This document shows positions 1-10,806 of a stretch of 64,000 nt of DNA, one piece after another. The translations under genes were made by a program, and so were the position numbers. The notes under the pieces are model-generated. The model was not told the DNA's origin, made no database searches, and saw only the letters and a list, made by a program, of their open reading frames with translations. Position 1 is the stretch's first letter, and each line of letters opens with the position of its first letter. The stretch lies in the NCBI RefSeq assembly GCF_014839805.1, contig NC_051121.1, positions 2,773,116 to 2,837,115 of the forward strand. Reading direction: 5' to 3'. The DNA comes from Manduca sexta (Eukaryota > Arthropoda > Insecta > Lepidoptera > Sphingidae).

Positions 1-851
1 CACGTATGAATTCAAATATTATTTAAATACGCGTAATATGGTCTCATAGAGGAACAATGTCGACGATTCTAAGATTTCCAACAGAAATCGGGTATGCAAA
101 TGTATGCATTTAATAATAAAGGAAATCATGAGAAAAAATAGAAATGCATTCCATAATATTATAAAAAATTTGTAAACTGTAACAACCTGGACTGGGCTCT
201 AAGAAATGTGCATATTCAACAATATCACGATGCAAACCATGTCTTATAATAAGATAAATACAAATCTTAATGTATATATCAATATCATATCATAATCTTA
301 TTAGAGCTAATGCAGAAGCTTGGGACGTAAAGCACATTATGCTACAGCGATAAGCACTCGACTCCGGACGAGATCGGATGCGGCGAGGTGAGACCGCGCA
401 ATAACAACTTTACGAGTAGACACCGCTAGGTTCACCATTTAAAATAAAAACAACGGACAAGGTCTATAACAGATCTTGACAAGTGGTAAAAATTCCAGAC
501 AAAATATAAATTCGTTATACTCGTTTGCATATTGAAAATACGTTAAAATACGTTTGCAACTGAAAACGGATTGATTTGTTTTTTAGTTTGGGTTATAATG
601 TTTATACAGTACATACATGCATAGTACGCCTCACGCCTCTATCCAATAGGGGTAGGCAATATAATGTTTATGTTAGGTATAATGAGCCGAAAAATGGCAG
701 ACTACGATCATGGAAATAAGCTGTCTCTAAAAAAAATTAATAATCCGGAAATAATTTTTAATGCGAGTAGAGTCGCAAAGTAAAAGCTAATTTGAAAGAT
801 TAAGGAAACAAATATTGTTTGTATTTTATGTTTAACTATTATAAGACATAC
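1..851. other. AT-rich non-coding DNA, no gene seen
   Basis: No reading frame here has recognisable protein similarity. The only element noticed is a short scrap at 628-660 (tcacgcctctatcc then aataggggtaggca), which matches the start of a lepidopteran interspersed repeat also seen at 27138 and 50060. The rest is unassigned. Confidence 0.6.
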
Positions 852-1000
852 TAGTGGCGTAAAGTGAAATTTTGCGACATTAGGGTACTTAATATGCATG
901 AATGCGCTCTGCAAATCGTTCTGATAATAATTAGATTCTACATAAATTCTACTTAACGGTAAGCCGACAGGATTCGGGTTATATGAACTCTTAAAAACTG
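852..1000 (+). mobile_element. hAT-type MITE, copy A (3' end degraded)
   Basis: This aligns with the hAT-like MITEs at 21849, 34840 and 62095. It begins tagtggcg, where intact copies start cagtggc. It shares the internal stretch aatgcgctctgcaaatcg with copy B, followed by the same attagattcta segment and a gaattcgggtt-like 3' part. The expected terminal cgccactg is missing: the sequence diverges after about position 1000, so no target duplication can be assigned. It has no coding capacity and would depend on a hAT transposase encoded elsewhere. Confidence 0.6.
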
Positions 1001-2859
1001 TGACGTACATTTGCAGCATTCCTTTCAGACGTAAAAGTACAAATCCTAATAAATCCCGAAGCGTGGCAGCCCTATGCACTAGCGAGTTCGCGATGTTTGC
1101 CCGCACCTCATATAAGTTATGGTGTTAAACCCGCGGCCCATTTAACTCGCTCGTATCTCTTCATTGTGGCACATTTAATATTTTAAGACTGGATAATTTT
1201 AAAACTCTTTGAATAATGAAGTTTGTTGAAAAGTTGTGATGAATCTGTCCAGTACAGGAAATATTTTACTCTATTTGCTTTCTTTTTTCCCTCAGCTATT
1301 AAGTCATAGTGTCATCGAATTTATCGTCTTTCGCCAAAATAAAAAATAAACAGCACGATTTCGCCAGATAATAAAATCATTAATAATAATAGAGTGCTTA
1401 ATTCTAATATTAATATTATGAGAACATACGAGAGATTGCTTCATTATATTTATGACTTATGTGACATGTGTTGACGTTGTTTAGATCTCGAAAAGATCGT
1501 TGTAGAATTATCCTGAATAATAAAGCCTTAATAATTACTACGTGAATTCATTATTAAGTATAATTCAAGATTTGACTAAAGTCACAAGATAGAACGTATA
1601 AATATTTACATCCTGATCAAAAAATCTAATTTGACTGATCGACAAATAAACCTTATATGCTATCTCCACGTAATGGTACCAGGATATCATAAAACAAAAG
1701 ACATTTGAACAAGTTCAGTTAGTAATACCAAACAACTCAACTAACTCCATGAAGGCGTTATGATTTCGCGTATTAAGATAAAGACGACTAAGTTTTATCT
1801 TCCTCGATTTCTATAGGAGCGAGTTAAGAAATACATTATGAAAGGAGTTGATCCGACAACGGCGGGGATATAATTTAATTAGCGTGAAACTGTCGAGGGA
1901 AGCTGGCACTGGGGCAGTGTCGCCAGGTGGCCCGCGTTTAAGGGGATGCCCGATCTTTATTGCTACACTCAGCGCGGCGCCTTAAAAGACGATAAAAATC
2001 ACGTTATTTCACATGATTAGGTAAAGTTGGGTATTTAAAAAATATTATTACCAGAATGAAAATAGGGAATAAAACGACACGGTTTTTTGTAGCGTGTGTA
2101 CTTAGTATATAAGCCATGTTTTTTTTTATTTATATACTTCACAATCCGCTCACATAATCTCAACCTTAATCTAAGATCATTACGATCCTGTATCACGTGT
2201 TTCAATCAGTATGGTTATGGCGTAGTACCTTAAAGCCCTTATACTATTTCAACCTGAAAACATATTGCGCGCGACACACATTAGTTTGAATACTGGAATT
2301 GTACCTGCGTCACTTTGATACGTAAGCTCATCACCCATTGCACCATAGACGTTATTCTATATTTGTTGCCGCTGCTTGGAAAAACGACTCTAACAGCACA
2401 AGTTGCCGCTTTACAGTTAATGAGAATTCAACGAATAACTATATTAAATAATGAATTATTTCATAACGAGAGCTCGTAACAACAAAGCTCAAAGATAATT
2501 TGTATTACAGTTGCTAATTGAATTTAACATCAAACTGTCACGAGAATTATAAGAAAAGCATTTCGAATATAGACAGTAGGAGTTTGAGTATAATTATTTT
2601 AGAAACGAACTTACAAAGAATTAAGGCTACAAAAGAATTCGATGAGGGATCAAGTGTCGATTGTCTTCAAACGAAAAACTCTTGGGAGAAGTCACGAGTT
2701 CTCTCGTTATTCTTCTATATTTATATTATTAACATAGGCCTTGCTTTGTAGCTTCTCTAGTTGGGATCTTAACTTTAAATAAAATACCTAAGTTTTTTTA
2801 AAAACAAGACTGGCTGAAATAACAGTCAAATTTTTGTACTATATATACTCTCCAACTGT
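1001..2859. other. AT-rich non-coding DNA, no gene seen
   Basis: There are only short open frames (77 aa at most) without domains or compositional bias. A modestly GC-richer patch at about 1885-1985 stands out from the AT-rich surroundings but has no recognisable identity. Confidence 0.55.
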
Positions 2860-3000
2860 GACAGTTTAGATCTTCGTTCACCACTCGCCAAGTGCAGGTT
2901 GGTAAACTTCACATATACTCAACATTCTTATGAAAATTTCTCAAGTATGTAGGTTTCCTCGCGATGATTTATTCTTTGTAATCACTTAACCAAGAAAATA
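2860..3000 (-). repeat. Degenerate lepidopteran SINE fragment
   Basis: Read on the minus strand, this contains gaggaaacctacatact, a tgagaa segment, gtgaagtttaccaacc and gcacttggc in the same order as the fuller SINE at 14001-14310 (gaggaaacctacatacctg, gtgaagtctaccaatccg, cactaggcc). Only the middle and 3' body are recognisable. The tRNA-like head is absent. Confidence 0.6.
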
Positions 3001-6000
3001 TGCAATAATCCTAAAACATAAATGGTTCAACTGCGAGAAACCACTCTTAAAGAGCCACTCCGAGTGTCACGTTGTTTAGACACCGACTAATACCCTCACA
3101 AACATGTCCGCGCTGTGCTCCTCATCAGAACACTCCTCAACAACCGGAAACTGCAACTGGGAAATGTCTGGAGAGTTAACAGGAAAGTTTTTATGCCTTA
3201 ATTTATTTACGCAGTCGTTAAGATTATTCAGCGGGCTCGCGGGACCGGCAGTGCAAAAAATTGCTGCATTGCTGTTTTCATTAAAACTTGTTGATTTGTT
3301 TTTTATAATTTATTTGAGATGCTGAAATACTATTTTATTGGCCTGTCGGAACAATGTTTCAGTTTCTATACTATATATTCAACAGCAATTTTAAACTATA
3401 ATTATTTATAAAGATAATAAAGAATTACAACTGAATAAATTTAATAAACTCCATACAAATAATGGCTAATAACAAAAAACAAACCCTACAATAATCGATT
3501 ATTATGTATTAATTTCAAAACGCGCATAAATAATTTATAAAAAGAACGCCCCTCTCGGAAACACTTAAAAAAATCCTCCATAGCCGCAAAAAAGCCAAGA
3601 GACATCGCAAATAACGGCTTCAACACGAGCGCCCGGGACGGCGAAAGTAATCCGCGTGGGGATGATACGGCACACAGATTCACTCACGACGCGCCGGCGA
3701 GCCGACCGGGGGCTGCGACACCCTGTATTACACTTGTTTTTATTCGTTTTCTCAAAACGCTCGTGTAGTTCGAATGTACTAGTTATTTCGTCTAGTTTAT
3801 TTAGTTTTTACGAACATAGTGTAGTAATTTTGATCACATAGAATTTACTGATCGATTTTTACCATTAAAAATAAAAAAAACCTCTAAATTAATGGTAAAT
3901 AATAAGTAAAATCCAAATGTCGGATTCTCAATCTCGGCCACAACGAAATCGAAAAGAACTTAATATAAATACGAACTAAAACAACCCATTAACAACCTAC
4001 TCACGAAACAGTACATTCTCGCTCTGTCGTGAATCGATTCTTTTCAGTACTTAGTCCACGTACAACACAAGTGCACGGCACATTGTTTGGTGTGAAGCGG
4101 CTTTTAAAAGGGAGGCGATCATCCTTTGAGAGAGATGGGAATGAAGTTCGCGCGCCGCGCCGCCGCGAGGGCGTCTGAGTGCATGGTTGAATCTAACAGC
4201 CCATTACGGGAACGTGGGGGGAAACTCGCTGAATTAGCTTTTGGTTCATTGCCAGAAGCGGACGCGATCGTTTATTGTTTTTTTTTTATATAAATAAAAA
4301 GCAGAGGGGACGTATTTTGTCACTTGTATTGCTGTGTAGATAGTAATGTACAAAACTGTGTAGGATTTCAAGAGTTGTGACAAATGAATTGGATTGATCT
4401 ATTGTTTATTAACGATAACTATTCACAGTGCTTCTTCAATTAGTCATAATTGGGACCTTTCGTTTAAAATCGGAGACATCAGGTGTGTAATATATGAGCT
4501 TATGGGATTACATCTAAATTACTTTTAACGATATTTTCATTTGATCATAAACATTAAAAGTATAGGCAGTTTTATAGTTACGTTTATTATGTATACGATA
4601 TGATTTTTCACACGCATCACTCGTTATGGACTTACAAACCACACAGGATATCCCTAAACTGATCCAAAATACCATCAATAAATCATCAACAACCAGCTCT
4701 TCAAAATACGAAGTAACATAGTGCTAGCACGTGCGCCGGCCGGTGCACGGAGCCACGCGCGGAGTCCGAGCCGACAGCGCCTCGCCGCGCCGTGCCGGTC
4801 CCGCCGGGATTGCTTCAATCGTTTGCCATTTTTCTACAAGCGATGTAAGCCAGTGTTACAAATGACAAAAATATTATGTCATATTTCTATATCAAGCTAA
4901 GATAGAGCTCTAAATTTCAAATATTTTGTATCATCTCAAAATATGATTGTATTCTTCCGTTTTATCATTTTAAGTACGTTTATCCATTAAGGTATTTCCG
5001 ACTTGGCTTTTAATTGAACTGAAAAAAATCTGCATTGTGAATCCATTTGTTTAAAATCAATTGATAAAAAATAAACCTTTAAAATGTGTGTAAAACGTAG
5101 GATCATGATCGAGTGCTCCAGCAATTAACTACCGCTGTGTCGGTGTTATTGGTAACTGCATTGGATTATTTGGAATAATGGAGAATAAAGCGCTGCGTAA
5201 CAAAAACTTATTTTAATTTTCTGCCTTCCGTTATTCTAGCTAGATGCCAGATATCTTCAAACAGTTTTCTATTAATATCACTGTTTAATAATCAATACAA
5301 AACAATTAAATCGTACAAAATAATTACGTGACCATGTAAATGTTGGTGATATTGATAAAGCTTGCCATTCTACACAAGTGGTGAAACGAGCCCTATTTGT
5401 CCGCGGATCGACAAAGGGCCCATTCCGGTAATGGGGCGACCTTTGGACCTTCATTTTTTACTTTCACATCCCGTATGACAGTGGTAATGATATGTGGCAG
5501 TTCAGACCACTAAACGACGCTTCGCCATTTCGGAACAATGTAGAAAAGGATACTCAAAGAAACCGGAAGTAATTTAGATGTCTTGTCTACTTTCTTTCTT
5601 GTTAAACATAATATTTTATTTCAACAAAATGACGGTAAGTAAAAATAATACTTCTTATGACCAGTTATTACTAAATAGAATAAAACAATCCTGTCATTTT
5701 CCGCTTACCGCTAAACCACGCAACGGACTTTGATAATACACTTATAATTACAAACCTGTAATAAATAATACTTACGGTAAAAGTGTTTATAATATATCCT
5801 ACATAAGTTATAGGATAAACGAAATAACATATCAGATACGATTCGCCATCGAACCCAAAATGACTGTACATAGCATAGTATAATAGTCACACAGTGAATT
5901 ATGTAGGTGACACGATAGCGGCGTATAAAAACATAATAGCAGTGTTTTTCTATCGATTTCATATCCAGTGAGCCGCGAGGTCAACTGGGTGAAAACGGCG

Positions 6001-6179
6001 CAGTAAAGGCTTAAACATCAACACGTTTAAATGATTGCTACGTATTGTATTTATTTAATAATATAATTAAATCTATATTGAATAAATAAAAACAAGTTTC
6101 AACTAAGAGCGCCCCTACCACAGCACTTTTGTTTTCATTATTTGAGATATCCGCTATGATTCAAACAGAAACAATCTGA
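3001..6179. other. Non-coding DNA with GC-rich pockets, no gene seen
   Basis: No ORF above about 85 aa and none with a domain. CpG-rich pockets occur at about 3600-3720, 4145-4185 and 4725-4812, and a GC-richer block lies at about 5395-5460. None resembles a known repeat or exon. They could be regulatory DNA, but the sequence alone does not decide this. Confidence 0.5.
4725..4812. other. CpG-rich micro-island
   Basis: About 90 bp with dense CG dinucleotides (for example gtgcgccggccggtgcacgg and the following ccacgcgcgg) inside AT-rich DNA. No coding frame or repeat identity was found. Similar short islands recur at 11385, 13140, 31480, 39140 and 47690. Confidence 0.4.
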
Positions 6180-6460
6180 TTGAACTGTGACCACAGAAAA
6201 GCAACACTACTGGTGGTAGGATATATTTTATATCCGCCCAGATAGCGACCACCGTACACAAGGTGTTAAAACCCGCCATAGTGGCCCACGTAAGTATATC
6301 GCGTTTCGGGATCAGCCTGTGTATATCCAACTGGCCGGCATAATTGTATCGACTATCGACGGCTAATTATCTCTCGTCAGTCGACATTCTATTCGACACC
6401 CTAAGCCGCTAACTATCAGGTGCAGTGGGGTCACTTTGGCGGGACCGTATAAAAAAAGGA
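6180..6460 (+). repeat. Interspersed repeat family X, copy 1
   Basis: This starts with a ctggtggtaggatatatttt segment, then gatagcgaccaccgtacac, gtttcgggatcagcctgtg, ccggcataattgt and a 3' part tatcaggtgcagtggggtca. The same order of blocks is found at 42490-42740 (+) and 28405-28560 (-). It is non-coding. I recognise it as a common lepidopteran interspersed repeat, probably a SINE or LINE 3' end, but cannot name the family. It directly abuts the 4.3 kb TIR element. Confidence 0.65.
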
Positions 6461-6468
6461 AATAACAT

Positions 6469-6503
6469 ATCGTCGGCTAAGAGTGCTGAGCTGCTAACTC
6501 CAT
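6469..6503 (+). repeat. Left 35-bp terminal inverted repeat
   Basis: A perfect reverse complement of 10772-10806. It begins atcgtcgg and ends gctaactccat. The match stops at both edges: left flank t versus right flank a outside, and t versus a inside. Confidence 0.85.
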
Positions 6504-7504
6504 TTTTACCGAAAATGAGGTTTTGATACCATCAGATAGAGCGAGCAAAACTCTACAGAATCGTAAAACATACCAAGTGCCTCTAACACACGACAATGTC
6601 ACTTTTTGAGCCTCAATAATATCTGACAACTCCTTGGATGTGAAATTAACCCGCGTAAAACTTGCTAACTCCCTCATTTGGCGCCATTTTGTGGGCAAAT
6701 GTGCAGCTCAAATTCCCGCGGCATGGCATCATAACTCCTATATGAAGAAGAACTACAATTTTACTTAGTGTGTGATATTATTGAACAATGTTGATTCTTG
6801 TTTTTTAATTTGTCTATGTTTATTTTGTCTTTTGAATTGTGTTAATACATAAAAGCTTAAAATTTGGCATCCTCTTGCTTGGCTTGGGAGTTAGCCCGTT
6901 TTATTTCTTAGAAATAAGTGTTGTTAAAGGAGTTAGACATAATTATTTTTTGCAATTCAATACCCTTCTATGCTTTAATAACACTTTTGTACATGTTTTA
7001 ACTCAAAAAACATAGGTAATACTTATGGTATTTATATCATGAATTATAAATTATATAGTTGGTATCCACGGTTAAGAGAGAAAATTTGCATGGCCAACTA
7101 ATACAATAAAGGGCCTTGGCTAAAATTTGTAGCCGAGTCATACTGCGATGGAAATATATAAATATTAAATTTACAAATAAATCAGCAAATTTTGGGTATT
7201 TTATTTCGCTATATCCAGCGATAAACATTGCACATTGATTGATTGTTGGTGAAATCTTTGGGAAAGTATTTCGGTAGCCAGTGACAGTTCTCTTTATTTT
7301 AATCAAAATAAAAGACCCCAACTTTCAAAAGTACGATGGCATCCATAAAAAACGAGGGAATCCTTTACGAAGTCAGTCACTCGAAATTTTCTATAATGTT
7401 TATACATATTTTGTAACCTAACCCGACAGATTAAAAAAAATAAGGATGAAAATGTAAATAATTATCGTAAAAAGAACGAGTGGCAAATGCCACTGGAAAT
7501 TTAA
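6504..7504. other. Left subterminal and internal part of the TIR element
   Basis: Carries repeats of the motif at 6664 (gctaactcc), 6889 (ggagttagc) and 6930 (ggagttag). The 94-aa minus-strand frame at 7037-7321 has no recognisable domain. If the DDE remnant at 7505 is the element's own transposase, its N-terminal half should lie here, but I cannot read it. Confidence 0.45.
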
Positions 7505-7901
7505 GAACTTTGAAAAATATATTAAACGAATTCGGTACTGAAACACAGAGGTTAACAAATTTTTCAGTGGACAAGTTACTTGCTGAATACGGGCACACTA
7601 TGTTGTGACTGCCACCTTATCAACCGGATTTTAATCCAAATTAAAATATGTGGTCTCGACTGAAAGGCTATGTAGCCGCTAGAAACGAGGATATGAATTA
7701 GATTATAGTAAAAACAATATTCATTGAAAAGTAAATATTACCGGGGCTGAAGAATGGAAATAGGTTTGCGATGATGCAATCAAATACGAAAATAAATATC
7801 TAAGAATTTAACACGACGTAGACGATTACACTGATAAACTAGTAAATAATATGGCCGATAGTGACAGTGATATTGAACTCTTTGAGAACATAGATATTTA
7901 A
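7505..7901 (+). pseudogene. DDE transposase C-terminal remnant (IS630/Tc1-related, DDE_3 type)
   Basis: Translation in shifting frames gives NFSVDKLLAEYGHTML, a stop, LPPYQPDFNPN, a stop, NMWSRLKGYVAARNED. Downstream are GAEEWK, CDDAIKYENKYLRI and an acidic ADSDSDIELFEN tail. This matches the C-terminal block of arthropod DDE_3-type transposases: GHTVLRLPPYHxxLNPIE, a Trp, LKGYVA..N, an E..W helix and an acidic tail. In-frame stops and at least two frame changes make it non-functional. It lies centrally in the TIR element and may be its original transposase, though no N-terminal DNA-binding domain was found. An RTE LINE has inserted right at its C-terminus. Confidence 0.7.
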
Positions 7902-8796
7902 TACGCGAGACAGGAGGATGGCATATCCCCAAAACTGTTCCAAAGCGTACTGTAGGATTTGTTCATAACTCTGGACTGAACAGGTATGGCCATTAACATA
8001 AATGGTGATTACATCTCGCACTTGCAATTCGCAGACGACATAGTCATAATGGCAGAAACACTAGAAGAGCTGCAACAGATGCTGTGTTCAGCCTAGTATC
8101 AGCCTCACAGCGAATAAGTCTAACAATGAATCTTGATAAGACAAAAGTTATGATCAAGGACCGTTCTATCGTCAATGGCCACCTTCTCAAAGTTGTTTCC
8201 AAATAATCTTACCATGGGCAGATTCTGCAATTAGGAACAAACAGTTTTGAGAAAGAAGTTAAAAGGAGATTCCAGCTGGGCTGGGCCGCATTTAGTAAAC
8301 TACGTCGGGTTTTCTCGTGGTTTCTACCGCAATGTTTGAAAATGAAGGTTTTCACCCAATGCGTCCTACCTGTCATAACCTACGGTGCCGAAACGTGAAT
8401 GCTCAAAGTAGCTGGTCCACCAGTCCAGGGTCGCTCAGCGAGCTATGGAACGTGCTATGATTGGAGTTTCTCTGAAGGATAGACTTCATAACGAAGTCAT
8501 CCGTCAGAGAACCAATGTCACCGACATAGTAGACAGGATTAGTAAACTAAAGTAGCAGTGGGCAGAGCATACCTGTCGCAGAACCGATAACTGATGGGGT
8601 AAACGAGTTCTTGAGTGGAGACCACGACTCGGCAAACGTATTTGTAGGACGCCTTCAAGCAAGGTGGAGTGACGATCTACAAAAGGTCGCTGACAAGAAC
8701 TGGATGCGACAGCCCGAAGACAGGGTAAAATAGCGCATATTTGGGGAGGCCTATGTATATCAGTGGACATAGATATAGGCTGATGATGATGAGAAT
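7902..8796 (+). mobile_element. 5'-truncated RTE-type LINE fragment
   Basis: Plus-strand frames give the reverse transcriptase segment LQFADDIVIMAETLEELQQM (catalytic FADD box at 8028-8039), then SLTMNLDKTKVM. The C-terminal part reads SLKDRLHNEVIRQRTNVTDI, WGKRVLEWRPRLGKR and RWSDDLQKVADKNW with frameshifts. The 3' end has aggcctatgtatat, cagtggac and a gatgatgatgag tail, as in insect RTE elements. The endonuclease domain and the N-terminal part of the RT are missing, and many stops are present. Flanks 7881-7901 and 8797-8817 match at 17 of 21 positions, a likely aged target duplication. The site is the end of the DDE remnant. Confidence 0.8.
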
Positions 8797-8817
8797 TTTG
8801 AGAATTTAGATGATTAA

Positions 8818-9355
8818 AAGTTTTCATTTAAATTTTATTTTAGCAATTATATGTATAATGAATAGTGTTTAATATGTACGCTACATGACGAGTTTCTTAC
8901 CAAATTATGTAATCGTGTTAAAAACATTTTCTTTTTTTTTTATTTTCCCTAATCAAAAGACAACACCTAAATATTTTAACAGCACGTAATAAACAGGGGA
9001 TGCTTAGTGTTTTGTGTATCCAAATGTCGATGTGCAATATTTATCGTCGAATACTTATAACGACTTGCAGGTGATAAAGCAGACGTTCCCATCCAATTTT
9101 TGACTTTTATGAAAGTTTTATTTCACTACTAATCACAATTATTGAATAGGTACTAGTAGTAATATGCATATGTTTAATATATTTTTTTTATAAACGCATT
9201 CCACTTAAAATTTAAGATTATTTATTTAATGTGATAAAATGCTAACTCCAATTTAATAGCAATATAAATCTAATTTTCTAAAACGAAAAATGGCTAACTC
9301 CATTTTTCTGTAATAATTCTAAATCATTTGATAGTTAATAGTTGTTTTGTGCAAA
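8818..9355. other. Right internal part of the TIR element
   Basis: AT-rich and non-coding. It contains two GCTAACTCC motifs (9242 and 9294), matching the left-end motifs, which ties this stretch to the same transposon. Mariner copy 1 follows immediately. Confidence 0.5.
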
Positions 9356-9357
9356 TA

Positions 9358-9384
9358 CTTAGTCTGGCCATAAATACTGTTACA
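9358..9384 (+). repeat. 5' terminal inverted repeat, mariner copy 1
   Basis: Starts cttagtctggccataaata. Compared with the inverted 3' end, the first 23 positions differ at 2, 9 and 20 only. Identical in all three copies. Confidence 0.85.
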
Positions 9385-9499
9385 CTTAATTATAAAAAAA
9401 TATTACATTTGAATTTCGAATCTGTCATTTTTATACGATTGTTCATTGTGTTTTCTCATTTTGGCGCCAATACATTGTAAAATATTTTGCGATATTAAA

Positions 9500-10540
9500 A
9501 TGGTGTGGGGTGATAAAGAGAACCGAATCGCTGTGATAGCATTACACAAAGTAGGTATGGAGCCAAATGCAATTTTTAAAACTCTCCATACACTTGGTAT
9601 TAGTAAAATGTTTGTGTACCGGGCTATTAATAGGTACAATGAGACCTCCTCTGTTTGTGACAGAAAAAGATCTGGCCGTCCACGTAGTGTTCGTACGAAA
9701 AAGGTGGTCAAAGCAGTAAGGGAAAGAATTCGAAGAAATCCTGTCCGAAAGCAAAAGATTTTATCTCGGGAAATGAAGATAGCACCTAGAACCATGTCGC
9801 GTATTTTAAAAGATGACTTAGGACTTGCAGCCTATAAGAGACGCACTGGCCATTTCTTAACTGATAATTTAAAGAAGAATAGGGTGGTAAAATCGAAACA
9901 ACTACTGAAGCGGTACGCAAAGGGAGGTCACAGAAAAATTTTGTTTACGGATGAGAAAATTTTTACAATTGAGCAACATTTTAACAAACAAAATGACCGT
10001 ATTTATGCTCAAAGCTCTAAGGAAGCTTCCCAATTAGTCGACAGAGTGCAACGTGGACATTATCCGACTTCAGTGATGGTTTGGTGGGGTGTTAGCTATG
10101 AAGGAGTGACTGAGCCATATTTTTGTGAAAAAGGTATCAAAACATCGGCACAAGTGTATCAAGATACCATTCTTGAGAAGGTAGTTAAGCCCCTTAACAT
10201 CACCATGTTCAATAACCAAGTATGGTCCTTCCAGCAAGACTCGGCGCCGGGTCATAAAGCTCGGTCCACGCAGTCTTGGTTGGAATCGAACGTTTCGGAC
10301 TTCATCAGAGCTGAAGACTGGCCGTCGTCTAGTCCCGATCTTAATCCGCTGGATTATGATTTGTGGTCAGTTTTAGAGAGTACAGCTTGCTCTAAACGCC
10401 ATGATAATTTGGAGTCCCTAAAACAATCTATACGATTGGCAGTGAAGAATTTTCCCATGGAAAGAGTGCGTGCTTCTATTGATAACTGGCCTCATCGTTT
10501 AAAGGACTGTATTGCAGCCAATGGAGACCACTTCGAATAA
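9500..10540 (+). CDS. maT-type (DD37D) mariner transposase, copy 1
   Basis: Catalyses cut-and-paste transposition at TA sites in the nucleus. I chose ATG 9500 (context aaaATGg), giving 346 aa. The frame stays open upstream to 9446, but only from a TTG. Domains: first helix-turn-helix about residues 7-48 (ends YRAINRYNET), GRPR hook at 59-62, second helix-turn-helix about 74-128, then the catalytic core. Catalytic residues are D151 (LFTDEKIF), D247 (FQQDSAPGH) and D285 (LNPLDYDLW). With 37 residues between the last two, this is DD37D, the mark of the maT group of the mariner/Tc1 superfamily. No stops or frameshifts. The protein is identical to that of copy 2, so it may be active. Regulation is unknown; leader and trailer are short. 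Confidence 0.95.
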   Translation: MVWGDKENRIAVIALHKVGMEPNAIFKTLHTLGISKMFVYRAINRYNETSSVCDRKRSGRPRSVRTKKVVKAVRERIRRNPVRKQKILSREMKIAPRTMSRILKDDLGLAAYKRRTGHFLTDNLKKNRVVKSKQLLKRYAKGGHRKILFTDEKIFTIEQHFNKQNDRIYAQSSKEASQLVDRVQRGHYPTSVMVWWGVSYEGVTEPYFCEKGIKTSAQVYQDTILEKVVKPLNITMFNNQVWSFQQDSAPGHKARSTQSWLESNVSDFIRAEDWPSSSPDLNPLDYDLWSVLESTACSKRHDNLESLKQSIRLAVKNFPMERVRASIDNWPHRLKDCIAANGDHFE

Positions 10541-10637
10541 GCTTTTTATATTTTTAATTGTTTTATATTTATGTATTAAACTGACACACTGTAAAAGTAA
10601 TAAATGTTATTTGCAGTTAACAATTTTCTTTTTTCTT

Positions 10638-10664
10638 TATTACAATATTTATGGCAAGACTAGG
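10638..10664 (-). repeat. 3' terminal inverted repeat, mariner copy 1
   Basis: Read on the minus strand it starts cctagtcttgccataaata. It pairs imperfectly with the left end and is identical in the other two copies. Confidence 0.85.
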
Positions 10665-10771
10665 TATATAAAACTTAAAGAAATATCTACCAACGGGATC
10701 TTCATTTTTTAGATATTGTAAGAAATAAAATAATAATTCAGTTTTTTTTATCCTGTTACTAATTGACTATT

Positions 10772-10806
10772 ATGGAGTTAGCAGCTCAGCACTCTTAGCC
10801 GACGAT
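10772..10806 (-). repeat. Right 35-bp terminal inverted repeat
   Basis: Exact reverse complement of 6469-6503. Ends cttagccgacgat on the plus strand and includes a GGAGTTAGC motif. Confidence 0.85.

Larger units (their letters stand above)
9358..10664 (+). mobile_element. maT-type mariner element, copy 1 (intact)
   Basis: A 1307-bp element flanked by TA at 9356-9357 and 10665-10666. The left end is cttagtctggccataaata. The right end, read inward on the minus strand, is cctagtcttgccataaata, so the terminal inverted repeats match at 20 of the first 23 positions. It has a 142-bp leader, one 346-codon transposase gene and a 124-bp trailer with an aataaa signal near 10599. It is nested in the right subterminal region of the older 35-bp-TIR element. 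Length and ends equal those of copies 2 and 3. Confidence 0.95.
6469..10806. mobile_element. 4.3 kb composite DNA transposon with 35-bp TIRs
   Basis: The two ends are perfect 35-bp inverted repeats (6469-6503 and 10772-10806), starting atcgtcggctaagagtgctg. Near the ends are seven further or overlapping GCTAACTC/GAGTTAGC-type motifs (6492, 6664, 6889, 6930, 9242, 9294, 10775), typical of subterminal transposase-binding repeats. Inside are a decayed DDE transposase C-terminus, an RTE LINE fragment and mariner copy 1. Removing the two later insertions leaves an original element of about 2.1 kb. No clear target duplication is visible; an AT pair at each end is part of the repeat. The superfamily is not assigned. 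Confidence 0.7.

Noticed and set aside
8504..8827. 107-aa minus-strand frame
   Set aside because: Lies antisense to the RTE LINE C-terminal region, whose plus-strand translation is clearly RT-like.
9446..9499. 18-codon upstream extension of the transposase frame
   Set aside because: It begins with TTG, not ATG. The ATG at 9500 has good context and gives the expected family length.
9403..9795. 130-aa minus-strand frame over the transposase 5' part, repeated at 29784-30176 and 60419-60811
   Set aside because: Antisense shadow of the transposase gene. It recurs only because the element is repeated, and it has no domain.
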